A stretch of DNA of 60,000 bases. Origin: Polytrichum commune. Lineage: Eukaryota; Streptophyta; Polytrichopsida; Polytrichales; Polytrichaceae. Shown one piece after another: positions 1-11,493 of the stretch. The first letter of the stretch is position 1, and the number at the start of each line of letters is the position of its first letter. The stretch is from positions 6,080,501 through 6,140,500 of the forward strand of contig OX485808.1 in assembly GCA_950295325.1 (NCBI GenBank), given 5' to 3'. The notes under the pieces were generated by a model. It saw only the letters and a list, made by a program, of their open reading frames with translations, was not told the DNA's origin and searched no databases. A program made the position numbers and the translations under genes.

Positions 1-288
1 CTCTCACACCCTGATAAATCCAGGGTTGTCAAAGAAGTCAAGTTCCCCAATCCCTCCGGTAATGTTGTCATCCTCTCACACCCTGATAAGCCCAAGGTTG
101 TCAAAGAAGTCAAGTTCCCCAATCCCTCCGGTAATGTTGTCATCCTCTCACACCCTGATAAGCCCAAGGTTGTCAAAGAAGTCAAGTTCCCCAATCCCTC
201 CGGTAATGTTGTCATGCTCCAACAGCTTGATATATCCAGTGTTGTCAAAGAAGTCAAGTTCTCCAATCCCTCCGGTAATGTTGTGAGT
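1..288 (-). repeat. Four tandem 72-bp LRR units
   Basis: The period is 72 bp, with starts near 1, 73, 145 and 217; each unit is one 24-residue LRR (core LPEGLGNLTSLTTL). Units 1-3 are almost identical in DNA. Unit 4, nearest the NB-ARC, differs more (DISSCWSM in place of DLSGCERM). The near-identity points to recent amplification or gene conversion. The array continues off the left edge. Confidence 0.9.
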
Positions 289-407
289 GACCTACAAATC
301 AATAGATGTAGGGACTTGAATTGGTGGTGTACAATGCCCATGCGAATGTTGAAAGGGCTTGGCAAAATTTCTCCATCTATTAAAATGCCTTCAATTTTTT
401 GGTAAAT
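1..407 (-). other. Exon 3: start of the LRR domain
   Basis: I place the acceptor at CAG 410-408, giving phase 0 from ...EQANK into IYQKIEGILIDGEILP. The frame then passes through FKSLHLLICRSLTTLP into regular 24-residue LRRs of the type LPEGLGNLTSLTTLDLSGC. A more obvious acceptor nearer position 296 would put the LRRs out of frame, so I reject it. The exon leaves the window at position 1, so the LRR number and C-terminus are unknown. Confidence 0.75.
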
Positions 408-3400
408 CTGTTTTTTGAAAATATCAAAAATGTCAAAACCACATCTCTCCAAATAAATTGCTCATAGAAATCAAATGTTGTCCTCAACAAACATAGAAAA
501 ACATAAACCATTTTAATGCATATTACATGAATATCTAGCATATGTTTGAACAACTTAGATATGAACCGTTTGACCAACAACTTTGCAACTCAATTTGGCT
601 GAAAACAACCTAATTCAAATTGCAAACATATAGAATACCTTGTTTGCTTGTTCATTTGCTAAAGGAATCATGATTTTATTCCAAATTCGAGTACCCTTAT
701 ACACCTCCTCCTTCTCAACCATCATTCGTCCCATGTCACGTAGTTGGTCATGCATCTCTAGGCGTCCGAATCGATCTATCTTGACCAAGGACCTCTCCAC
801 CAACACATCAAGCACATGACTTGGAGATGCACATGTACGCAAAACTTTATTTTTTTTATATCCCATGGGAAAGAAGCATGCTATGTCTAGGAACAACTTT
901 TTCTCTTCGTCTTTTAATGCATCAAAACTAACCCTCAAGGTACTCCAAAGCCCTTCATCACCATCCAAACATCTGCCTCTTTTCATCCTTTGGAAAGCCC
1001 TTTCCCAACTTCGAATCCTCTCCTTTCCTTGCAAGAATGCACCCATGACTTTCAAGCTTAAAGGCAAGCCTTTGCAAGCTTCCACAATTTTGTCACGTAC
1101 ATCAAAGAACTGTGGTGACAATTGTCCTTCATCCGAAGAAGCATAAGAATTAAACAGTTGTAATGATGCATTTTCATCCAGGTGCCCAACACCTATCCTA
1201 CCATTCTCCTCCACAAAATCCTTTAGTAGGCCCCAATCACGGGTTGTTATGATAATATTGGTGCCTTTGTTGACAAACTCAGCATTTGTTGGAATTATAT
1301 CACGCACTTGATCTTGATCTAGTGGATCATCCAATATAAGAATGACTTTCTTGTTGGCCAACAACTCCCTCATCTCTTGTTGAGCATCCACCATATTAGG
1401 CTTGTTTTCTTTGTCCAACCTTTCAAGTTTTTCTAAAATTTCCCATAGGACTTCATGTGAAGTTTTGCTTTTCAATTGTTCAATGAAGCATGATGCATTG
1501 TATGTGGATTTCACGTCATCAAATACAACCTTAGCCAAGGTGGTCTTACCTATTCCACCCATACCGGTGAGACCCAAGACATTCACTTGTTTAAGCAAGT
1601 TTTTCACTTGAGGACGTTTGGTTTCAAGACCAACCAATTTTTCCTTTTGTGTTGATAATTCATCTGCCTAAACAAAGAACACACACGTTAGGATCCTCTA
1701 TTAAGAGTTCAATAATCAAAATCCAATTTCAAGCAAATTAAATTAATAACAATAAAAACATGACATCTCATAGATAAGCAATAAGCACATTGTAGTGAAT
1801 TTAAGTTCATACCTTCTTTGTAGCAAGGATGTTTTTGACATGCTTCAAGGCTTCCGATTTCCTTTCCATATGTTGGGTCATGGCACGGTCTTTATCAAAC
1901 CTTGGTATATCATTCGAATACGTTCCAATCATGAACTCTTTCTTCAAGGTTGTGAGTCGTTTACAAATGTTAGAAAATGTTGGCCTTTGTGAAGGATCTT
2001 CAACCCAACATTCTTCGAGCAACACGGTGAGGTCCTTACAATTGATAGGTAGGTCTGGCCTGACATGATCTTTTATCTTTTGTAAGATGTCTTTCGTGCT
2101 CTTAGTGTCCCAAAATGGTTGCTTAAGAGAAAGAATCTCTGAACATGTCATTGCAAATGCCCATACATCAGCTTGGAAAGGACATGCCGCACAAGGTGGG
2201 TCTTCTTTGTTTTTGTTCCCCATCTCAGGTGCCATATACTTTCGTGTACCAATGGTATGTCTTTGTAATTCTGGTTTGCTTTGAACCTCCATTTTGGAAG
2301 TATCATAATCCATCAATTTGACAAAACCATGGCCACAATTTCCCTCTACTCCTGCAATTCTCATGGAGCTTAGAAGCACATTGTCTGGCTTTAGATCAAG
2401 ATGAGCAACATACATGTCATGAAGATAACACATGCCCTTTGCAATTTGATACATTATATCAATTGCAACAATATATGATAATGGTTTCTTTTGCTTCTTC
2501 AAGAAACTACCCAAGCTCATCTCCATGAGCTCCATTACTAAATATAGTTCTTTTGGTCCATCAAGACCGTCCTCAACGTTTTCATTAGTTCCACAACCAA
2601 TGAATTTGATGATGTTCGGATGGCTCAAGCCTGCTAAGAGTTTGGCTTCTTTGAGAGACTATGGATTCATTACTTTTGTTGCACTTTGAAGTCCCATCCA
2701 ACTTGATTTGTACACTTTGCCTGTTGCTCCTGAACCTATTTCTTTCAAGAACTCCGGTTTCATAAAATCCTTTGAAATCTCCGAAGCATCCAATTCTGCA
2801 CCTTTCACTTGTTGCAAGTCGTGTTGCACTCTCTTCAACAAATATTTTGCTAATTTATGATTAGGCGTTCTTTGAACGCATTCTAAAAGCCGTTTTTCCA
2901 AGTCTTCTTCATCACCTTGAATTTCGTCATAAGTGGCCACATTAAAATCAATGCATGGGATGTCATGTTGTGACTCCGCGCACCGAAGTGAATTTGCTAC
3001 GCATATTGCATCCCAAAAACATCTCAAATCGTACACAAGTTCTCGAAAGGCCTCCCTATTGTTCATTTGGAATGCAGCTGCATGGCACCATTCTTGCTTC
3101 CCACAATCTTCCACCAATACTCGTACTCTTTGAATAATTCGACATAACTCCTCAAGCACAAGCCCGATATTGGAGGTCTCATTTGTAGACGTGATCATCC
3201 CATTGAGATGATACACAACTCGGTCGAGTTTGTTGAGAAGATTTTCACATTGTCTCTTATTAAGCACTTGCTTTGTCTTAAGAACCTCATGAAGTTTGGT
3301 TACTTCTTTGCTTTGCCACTCCAAAATATCTCCAAGCTTATTTTGTTCTTGTCCTTTTCGCACATATGTCCAAAACTTTAAAGAGATAATACTTATGAAA

Positions 3401-3435
3401 CCCCAAATCAAAACCCGCTGCAAGATCTTGGCCAT
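1..3435 (-). CDS. Kinase/NB-ARC/LRR immune receptor gene, 3' end off window, one in-frame stop
   Basis: This is an intracellular immune receptor of the kinase-NBS-LRR layout described in mosses. I assemble three exons on the minus strand: 3435-1813, 1667-639 and 407-1, all joined in phase 0 by GT-AG introns (1812-1668 and 638-408). The order is helical N-terminus, protein kinase, NB-ARC, LRR. About 1,019 codons are visible and the LRR runs off the window. The first in-frame ATG that fits is at 3435 (MAKILQ); the frame is open upstream to a GTG at 3495. A TAG at 2661-2659 interrupts the kinase N-lobe in frame, and the HRD and DFG motifs are altered, so the locus may be a pseudogene or encode a pseudokinase. 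In such receptors NB-ARC is the nucleotide switch and the LRR is the sensing or autoinhibitory part. The family assignment rests on motifs and is strong; whether the gene works is uncertain. Confidence 0.88.
639..1667 (-). other. Exon 2: NB-ARC nucleotide-binding domain
   Basis: 343 codons in frame. Motifs in order: P-loop GMGGIGKTTLAK, Walker B/kinase-2 VILILDDP, RNBS-B NIIITTRDWGLL, GLPLSLKVMG (usually GLPLAL), RNBS-D LFLDIACFF, and MHD within LEMHDQLRDMGR. The LDIACFF and MHDQLRDMGR forms resemble TIR-type receptors more than coiled-coil ones. All nucleotide-binding motifs look intact, unlike the kinase catalytic motifs. The exon starts after TTTGTTTAG with ADELSTQKEKLVGLE and ends EQANK before a GTATTC donor. 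Confidence 0.9.
1813..3435 (-). other. Exon 1: helical N-terminal region plus protein kinase domain
   Basis: About 541 codons. Residues 4-27 are hydrophobic (RVLIWGFISIISLKFW), a possible membrane-associating helix. Residues 30 to about 190 are helical and charged, and could be a HeLo/RPW8-like four-helix bundle as in plant MLKL proteins; that is inference from pattern only. The kinase starts near residue 235 with a glycine loop (IGSGATGKVYK) and a lysine in SATKVM. After the in-frame TAG come the alpha-C region (KEAKLLAGLSHPNI), HLDLKPDNVLL in place of HRD, MDYDTSK in place of DFG, GTRKYMAPE and DVWAFAM. The catalytic Asp, Asn and metal-binding Asp are present, but Arg of HRD is Leu and Gly of DFG is Asp. 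The exon ends ATKK at a GTATGA donor. Confidence 0.85.
2659..2661 (-). other. In-frame TAG stop inside the kinase N-lobe
   Basis: The frame reads ...ATKVMNP, stop, SLKEAKLLAGL... with no shift on either side: 279 codons end here and the open frame resumes at the next base. It lies between the beta-3 lysine and the alpha-C helix, where kinases have no natural break. No GT-AG pair that would remove it is evident. It could be a real nonsense mutation, a sequencing error, or a start point for a shortened product lacking the N-terminus. Confidence 0.85.
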
Positions 3436-3470
3436 GATGGAACACCTATTATTTAACCCAACATGAGGAC

Positions 3471-3480
3471 CTTTATAAAG
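3471..3480 (-). promoter_or_regulatory. Possible TATA box
   Basis: CTTTATAAAG lies about 36 bases upstream of the chosen ATG at 3435, so it would leave almost no leader. It may be coincidence; the same bases are open in frame with the gene. Confidence 0.2.
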
Positions 3481-3495
3481 CCGCCTGTTTTGCAC

Positions 3496-6400
3496 ACCAT
3501 AACCTTGTTAGTACAAAATAAATGTTTTGATCTACCACAACACAAATTTTATATGATATAATTCTTAACAAGCAAATTAATATGTATTCTGCTAGTAATA
3601 TGCAAGAATGCACATGGTAAAAATTGCCATCCGCAATAAAGAGTTATAGCAATGTGACAATTGAGTGCATCTTGCTAATTAATGTTACAACTCATGGTTT
3701 TATGCCCTAAAAGAGGCCTAATCTAGTATTTTCTTGGTCAACTACCCCAAACACCTAGAAGGTTCTTCAATTTTAAATTCCATCCAATTACAAGGTGGAA
3801 ACTAACTAAGGTTTCTACACTATATTAGACAAACCAACAAAATAAGTAGATGACAATTTTCAATCTTCGTACCACCAACGTGATCTCTTTGCCCCAACTA
3901 TGACTCCATGTATTGAACTAATGCATGGCAAACCTTCAATTCTTCCAAGAAACAAGTCACAAACAAACTTTGCATCAAGTGGACCATACAATGAGTAAAA
4001 ACGTGTGCATCTTCATGGCCCTCTTAATTCAAGTAAGAAACTCTCACATAAAGATTTTGAACTTTGTCCAAGTGGCGATTGATGCAATTCAACAATACCA
4101 TTGTTCCACCTTTTAATAATCCTTTCTTCATTCCTTTGTGGAGTAAACTTCAATCTTTATGCCTGCCAAAATCTAACATTTGACAAGTTGGAGGAAGATA
4201 AAATTCATTGGATCAATGTTGTTGTTATTAATCCTTCAAAAAATGCCAAACAAGCATACACATATCAACCAACTATTCACTCTAAGTTGGTGGATGCTTA
4301 CATAAGCTCCACCAACTAGGAACGATGTATACGTAGGTAATGAACTTCCAACTCTCATAGATGGACCCTAAATATCATCTCCCCCTCTTCCCTCGAAGCA
4401 GTCAATCAAATTCAAAAGTCTATACTTCAACTAACCCATTGCAAGTGGAACACCAAAGAACCAAACACTCACAAAATAACACATCAAGATTCCCAAAACT
4501 TTCATACGAGCAACCTTGGACAACAAGATATGCAAAAAAGAATTTGAACACTAACAATGCATGTGCATTCCAGTCATTGAAATACAACCAAACCAAATGA
4601 CTAATCAACATCCCCTTCACAACATGTGACTCTGGAGTAAATAAACTTCATACTCCTCAAAAACAATCGTTTTCACTCAAGAGCAACATCTACCAATTAT
4701 GCTTCTATGTTCACTTGGATAACCACACCCACATGTGTTCATCCAATGACATCATGGTAGTCCGGTAGGTAGACCATGTGTATAGACAAACACAAATAGC
4801 CATACCATGTCAATGGTTGTTTTTTGAAATAATTGAGTTTCACACATCAACATTGAGAGACGGTCGATGGCACTATAATTGAATCTATGAAAAACATGTC
4901 TCTACTTCTTTGAATTATATTGGCTCATAGCATCTGCTTTTTAGAAGGTCGAAAAGCCAATCCTACATTGTAGCTTTCATAGGATAGGAGAAGATAGATA
5001 TATATTCCATGCAAAGAGGTCATATACCTAGAGATATAGAACTTGCGAACTTTCCTAGAGCTAAGTATGCTCCCTAACTATGAACATCATAGAGAAAGGA
5101 ACGAATTTATCATAATCTACATGAGGTTTCAATGAAGCCACGAGAAAATAATCAACACACAAAAATGGCAAACATAAACACGTTTCCACAGGTCTGCTGG
5201 AGATGGATAGCACTTTGACAAGAACCAAGCTCTTTAAAAAAATCCTCAGTAACAAACATTCACGCCCATTCTGACAGATAATACAACCATGAAACTTGAA
5301 ACTTACAAGATAAGTATATCACCGCAAAAGCTTCACGCTAAAGCCCTTTCTTGAGCCCTTCATCCAAATTGCCTCTTCATGTGTACACCTCATCCATTAC
5401 TTATCATGTGCATCCTCCCATTTGTGTTGGCTATATAAGAATATGAATTACAAATCCACTTTACACTGATATGGGCTAACTTGGAGAGGGGAAAGGTTAG
5501 ACTGTACAAACATATAACTTACAAATTAAGAGATTCCTTCCTTCTCCCAAGATCCACAATAACAACCGCTTCACATTACCAACTAAGATGAGATCTATTG
5601 ATGCGTAGCCCACCTTAATCTCTTTCAACTACGTTGCAACATGTTTCAAACAAACTTGGTAATTATTGATGAGGAAAGGACGGGTTTTACCAACACAAAG
5701 AGCAATTATCACCAAGAAAAGGTTACATATTTTAAAAGATGGTGCAAGTGGTGTTCAAGTAGTTGATGATGAACAAGTAACTATCAAAAATTTGTTTGAA
5801 ATATGATAAAATAACATTAAATTGATTTTTTTTTAATAAAGTTTTGTGATGATGCCCTCGAAACTACAATGAACTCAAGGAGTTTGAAAATAAAATCTAA
5901 CTTCCAAGTAATTAAGGTCATGAGATTTATGTCCAAAACTAGATTTAACCATTTGCTTTTGAGCATCACTTTTAATACTAAGTGTTGAAAATCTCAAGTT
6001 TGTATCCTACATTTGTGTATTCAACACAAATGTAGAGGTCATCGTGAAAACAACTCCAATTTAAACAACAATTTGCTATTATTTTGAGGCCCTTGACCCG
6101 AAAGAAGAAATGGGTATTAGTATCCCATAGCATTTCTTGGTCCACTTTACCATGCTTGCACCTTGCTACTAAACCGGTTGTTGATGTGATCCAAATCTCT
6201 CTTGTCATTTTAATTTAGGTGAGAATGAAGCAATCTTAGATCTTTATTTCATCAAGAATATCTACTCCACGTTGAATCAACCAAGTTGCATACTAAGCCC
6301 CCAACACCTCTGGATCACAACTTATAAGGGGATCCTTGCATGCTCAAATACAGAAGCCAAATGTAGGAGCCAATATTTTTCACATATAATGCCCAATTTG

Positions 6401-7588
6401 GGTGGGGTTATTTTTTCCTTAGGACAAGGTGATAGTTGTGCACAACTTGACTGCATGGATTTGGAAAGACCTTAGTGCACAAGTTGTTTGTTTTATGAAA
6501 GAAGGGAAATCTCCCAAAATGACCTCATGTGACCCCTCTTAACTTTGAGGGTGACATACTTCATCTAAGTTTGCTCAAGAAAACCCAATTTTTTTGGGAG
6601 TAGGTCATTTGCCATTCACATAACATATTATGGCAAAGTTGCTAACTTTCTAAAATTCATGGCATGACTGTAATGGTCACAAGGCAAGAACAAATCAGAG
6701 TTTTCTCTAGCCGCCCCCCGGATGAAGGCCATGTTCAATATGTCAAGTTGACCTAGCAAATGTGGTCCGATTGACTTCAAATTTTCAGATTGCATATATG
6801 GATCTAAAGAAAACAAAGCCTATTTTGCTACATAACAAAAAAATTCAGCACCGGTGCTTGAGGTGCCCGAAAATGGAATGTGAAGCCTTGAGCATTTGGT
6901 GGCTAAGAGGCTTCCCAAATACTCACCCTCAACTTTGGATGATGATGCTTTGGGGGCAAATCAAATCTCAATAAATTATGCATGCAGGCTCGCTCAAGTT
7001 CTAGCAACTAGTACGCAATTTGTTAAACCCCGTGTTTCACCATGCCCATAAACGGACATGCACCAACAAACATGATCAATTAATTTGAAGTAATATGATC
7101 TCGATGAGTGTGCAGGTGAAAGGGGGGATGAATTTTGTCACAATTATCAAAAGATAATCAATAAACTTTCGAAGTACAAAGTTTAAATGTGGGGTTATTC
7201 TACAAAATATTGTCAGTCCCACATAACCATATTATGAATCTGAATAATGTTATGACCGTAGTATCAATAGAGTTAGTATTATCATAATGTACATGATCGA
7301 TGTATGCATATATAGGGCCCTGTAGCTCATTGCCTTTATCTTGATATCTAGGATTTCAGTAGATGTCCCACTTTCACTAACGGGACCATCTACCTTAAGG
7401 CTAGATATTGACAGAGGGTTAAGAAGTGAAAGGGCTAAGAATGGGGAGATCTGACTGCTAGTTACAGATGGGCCATTGGTGTTTGAAAAATAGCCAATTC
7501 ATGGTCGATACTTCATGCAAATTGCCAATCATTTTAGGTGAATCTATAATTAAATGGAAATATATTGATAAAGGAAAACCGAAATATA
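3496..7588. other. Gene-free AT-rich region
   Basis: I see no reading frame with recognisable domains here. Only short open frames occur on both strands. At 7200-7260 there is a piece related to the foldback at 28465 (shared 'actgacaatatt' and 'cataa' motifs, reverse orientation). At 7400-7590 there is a diverged unit of the repeat that continues at 7600-7790. Some minus-strand frames around 4400-5255 are reminiscent of decayed retrotransposon sequence but not enough to call. Confidence 0.5.
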
Positions 7589-7869
7589 TTAGCATGTAAC
7601 CGCTTGGACTTAAACCAATGAATGGGGAGAACCGGTTGCTAGTTCTGAGTTTAATGATTGAGTTTGAGAAATAACCTATTAAAGTTCAAAACTTCACATT
7701 ATTTATCGATCATTTAAAGAAATCTATAGAATATACCTCAAATCGATACAGGAAAACCAAAAGATTACAACTTATAACCAATTGAATTTGAAAACACTGG
7801 GATTTTGACCAATCATGCCTAAAAGTCTCCCTGGATATTGACCTGGAAACACTTGGATCTCAACTCGTT

Positions 7870-7905
7870 TAATGACGAAAACATATGTCGGTGTTTTCGT
7901 CATTA
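7870..7905. repeat. Perfect 14-bp hairpin
   Basis: Arms TAATGACGAAAACA and TGTTTTCGTCATTA with an 8-base loop. It recurs with one change at 30102-30137 in copy 2, where a deletion of about 245 bases relative to copy 1 begins roughly ten bases past it. Confidence 0.8.
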
Positions 7906-8159
7906 ACATATCATCAATGTATGTAGTTATATGGTGTTTAGGGATCTCTAGTAATTGGAAATAGCCGGTGGTGAACTTGATGAGGCTACTAAAACTTGTG
8001 TATTTGGCTGTACGTTGAGACCTTATATTTTTTAAGAGTTAGGCTTAAGTGGAAGATCAGTACCATGCCAGTGGATTTATGTGAGGACTCTTGATGTAAA
8101 TGTGACCTCCTCTCTTCATTCGATATGTTTGAAATCGAATGATGGAAAGACCATTCAAG

Positions 8160-10929
8160 GAATTGTGATATACTATGAGCTAGCATGACATGACAAATTT
8201 GAAATAACCTCTTCAATTCCTTTCGGTTTCTCAGATGTTTGAACTTTGATGTTCGAAGGAGCTCACAAAGACAATCACATAATTTTGTTCAAAGCGATCA
8301 ATAAGATGCACCATTCAAGATACATAACAAACCTACTTTCTGAGTTTCTATAGAATAATGTTGATGACAAATCCTATTATTTAGCTATCAAAGTTGTTAA
8401 TCATACCACCAACACACTCAATCCTTAACTTCATCAACCAACCAATGACCCTTGGGTTGTCCCAAGAGCAACCCTTTCTTCCTCTTAAGGTATGTGGGTG
8501 TTAATTGGTTCGTTTTCATGTTTTCCAACTTCCAACCAAATAACAACTAACAAATTTTCGATGACCATAAGCAAATAACACATTTTAGAATTGAATGCTT
8601 GTCAATTCCTTAAATGAAACATAGGTCCTCCCGACTGTATTCCCTATTCATTGTGCAGTAATGACTACCATCTGAAAACATATTCCGATCTCTTTCAAAC
8701 AACATGTAAATTATATCTATCTGAAAGTCGTCACCAAATTTGCAACAAGAGGTTACATTCACCAAGTCAACACGTCCGGCCTCTAGAAATTTATTATTAA
8801 AAAAAACAAAAACAAAAAAAACAACAACTTATCCATGCCGACAAATGGTTAACAGTGCACTCCACGACCAACAAATACACATCAAATAGCAAGAGGATAG
8901 TCTCAAGAGGATCTTCTCAGAATTTGAAACTAAACGGTAAATATGAAGCAAAATCTCTCTGCTGACGACATAGACACCATGATGCCGACTAAGTAGGTTA
9001 ATGCTCTCACAGTTCAAGAGCAAAAAGACTCTTTTTGGCTGGCATGTCACTGTTATACAACCTAAAGCCTGACTTTTGTCATGAACACAATGTCTGCAGC
9101 ATCTTCTCATTCAACAGAATAAGTAGAATAAAGAGACTGATCCAAAGTAAGGGGGATGCTGAAAACTCAGCATTGCAGTATTAAGTTCTTAGTAAGCATG
9201 ATTAAAGCCATATCCACAAATCTGCAGATGTTGCTTTGTATACATCCAGCTGCTCATCTCCACGAAAACTAAATTGCATATGCAGAGCGTGCATTTCCAC
9301 ATTTGCACTTGCATTTCCAATATCATCAGTAACAATCTGCAAAGAACAGTCTGCCATGGCCCAAAATACTTTTCTGTAGTGGAGTAAGGGAGGTAGGTCT
9401 GGGAGGGGGAAATCTAATGACAAACACCATCACAGACATTTCCTCAGGACAAGTAAAAGGATCAAGGACAATCCACGAAATACACACTTCCAAACTACAA
9501 GGCTCCACAAAACATTGTCAAATTCTTCAGAATATATTTTTTTATCACAACAATTGTCTAAGTGATCACTTTGTCATACTGACCACACACATTGGACCTT
9601 CACCAATGTAATTGAAGTAGAGGAAAGCACATCTCTCAAATCCATGTTCAGTGCAATTTTTATACATACTGTTACATCATAAATTTAACAAAATGCCATT
9701 TCAAGCAGGAGACATTCACTCTCCACGTTCTCTGTGCAGTGTAACTGGCCCAGTAGCAATAAAACCCAAATTATCTGGACTAACCCATGTTCTTCTGCTA
9801 ATTGATTCTCAGAGATTTTAGACTAGATCTTTAACATTAACAAAATCATGTGAAGGCCGAAACAACTAGCAGCGTAGTTCAGTACAAAAAGTCAAAAATC
9901 CAGAACCGCAGAAACCATTCTAGACGAAGTTCAAGCTTTTGACTTATGATAATTCTATGTAAAAAACCTAACTCCCCAAAATGTGGAACCTTTGGTACCA
10001 TAAAAAGAGGTAGATACCTAATATCAAACCCAAGGAGGTCAAAAAGGGACTTCTAACACACTAAACACTGCTTCAGCTTTCGCAGATAGCGTAGAGTGAT
10101 GCCCACTTGAAAAAAATAGCGAAACCGGATAACCCAAAACATTCCAAGCAAATAGATACCATCTTCATGACATGATACCAGCTCACTGGTGAGAACTCAA
10201 GTATCTCAGAGTGAATAGTTTCTGAGCCTAGCTTTAAGACAATGGGCAGGGGTCACAGACAAAGCAATCAACAGCTTTTTAAGAAGTTCCAAACGAGATT
10301 CGGTCGAACTTACGCTATTCCATTTTAGTTCTTTGCTGATGAACAAGGACACAGGACTTTAGATGCAGAAACCATTTTAAGACCGAAGTTCAACCTTTCG
10401 TCTGATAATAATTTCATGTAAAACTAATTCCCCCAAATGTGAAACCTTGGTAACACAAAAAGTGGTACATACTTAACATCAAACCAACGAAGCTCAAAAA
10501 GGGACTCTTGGAACACTAAACACTAATCTCTGCTACAGCTCTTGCAGATAGCGTACAGAGATGGCCATTCGGAGAAAATAGCAAAACTTGATAAATCAAA
10601 AAAACCTCCAAGCTAATGGATACCGTCTTCATGACATGATGCTCAGAAGTCGGGTATCGCAACGACAATAGTTACCAGCCTCGCTTTAAGGCCGCGGGCA
10701 GGGGTCACAGACAGCAGAACGTTCACCATTTTTTTTGAAGTTGGAAGAATGAAATTCTGTCGAACTTACGCCATTCCATATTGCAGACACATGATTCTAT
10801 TCTTCCGGTGAAAATAAATCCAGAGGTGAAGAGACAAGAAACTCGACAAGCTGGAGCTTGTATCATAAGACATACATGCAGACCGGGGGGGAGAGAGTGA
10901 CTAAGCTACTGCCCGTATCGAAAAATTAC
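8160..10929. other. Duplicated non-coding block, largely SAPS intron 1 (copy 1)
   Basis: On the minus strand this lies downstream of the SAPS first exon and should be intron or flanking sequence. I found no second SAPS exon (expected to begin VE.ILD..NFTLEELLDE). A minus-strand frame at 9423-9202 follows a good acceptor (TTCTTTGCAG), but copy 2 changes several residues there, so I do not call it coding. A-rich tracts occur at 8790-8825. Confidence 0.5.
9900..10790. repeat. Diverged tandem duplication of about 450 bp inside the SAPS intron
   Basis: Unit 1 is about 9900-10355 and unit 2 about 10356-10790. They share ordered landmarks: 'cagaaaccatt', 'gaccgaagttcaa' or similar, 'aaaaagggact', 'cagatagcgta', 'gggcaggggtcacagac' and 'tcgaacttacgc'. 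Both units are also in the other segmental copy (about 31870-32760), so this duplication is older than the segmental one. Confidence 0.7.
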
Positions 10930-11037
10930 CGGAGAAGTGGTCGATAAGCCAGCTACTCGCCAGAACATTTTTTCAGAAAGCCTTCTATCTCTGTTGATTC
11001 TTGCTACCCACACCAAAGGCTCTTGTGACCAGAGGAG

Positions 11038-11058
11038 CTCTCTCTCTCTCTCTCTCTC
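11038..11058. repeat. (CT)n microsatellite in SAPS leader
   Basis: CT dinucleotide run, GA on the SAPS sense strand. GA runs are common in plant 5' leaders. Confidence 0.9.
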
Positions 11059-11456
11059 CACAACAGATCTGTCTGTGCTCCTCAAATGACCGCGCAAGCT
11101 TCTCTGCCAGCCACGAAGAACCCTACCAGAAGGAATCTTCCGGCTCCTCCACCTCCTGAGAACTTCCACAAACCAAACCTGTCTCTAGATCCTCCTGCTG
11201 CCCTGCTCGAAAGAAACCCGCTCCTCCACCAAGCTGTTTGCCCTGTGATCTCGGTCATACCATCTCAATGCCAACCAATGTTCCTCCCGCACTCTGCACC
11301 GACACTCCTCCGCAGACCTGGATGCCTCCACACCTTCATTCCCTTCCTTTCCTTCCTGCCCGCTTTGCAAACCCTCCCCTGACCGTCAACCTGTTCTGCT
11401 TGTCACCACTGAAACCAAATCTCCCAACTCCACAACACCACAAAACCTTCCGCCGC

Positions 11457-11458
<2 letters not shown>

Positions 11459-11491
<33 letters not shown>
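11459..11491. repeat. (CT)n microsatellite in SAPS leader
   Basis: About 33 bases of CT; the copy 2 counterpart near 33428-33458 is shorter and interrupted. Long open frames across it on both strands are artefacts of the low-complexity sequence. Confidence 0.9.

Positions 11492-11493
<2 letters not shown>

Noticed and set aside
26-286. Plus-strand 86-codon repeat protein
   Set aside because: It is the antisense shadow of the LRR units.
4400-5255. Possible Copia-type remnants (LVAS...VDYD, QSAIHL-like strings)
   Set aside because: The matches are short, in different frames and surrounded by stops; too weak to separate from chance.
9202-9423. Minus-strand frame after a good acceptor (IVTDDIGNASANVEM...)
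   Set aside because: The equivalent DNA in copy 2 changes several residues non-synonymously and the longest open frame there is a different one. No family recognised.
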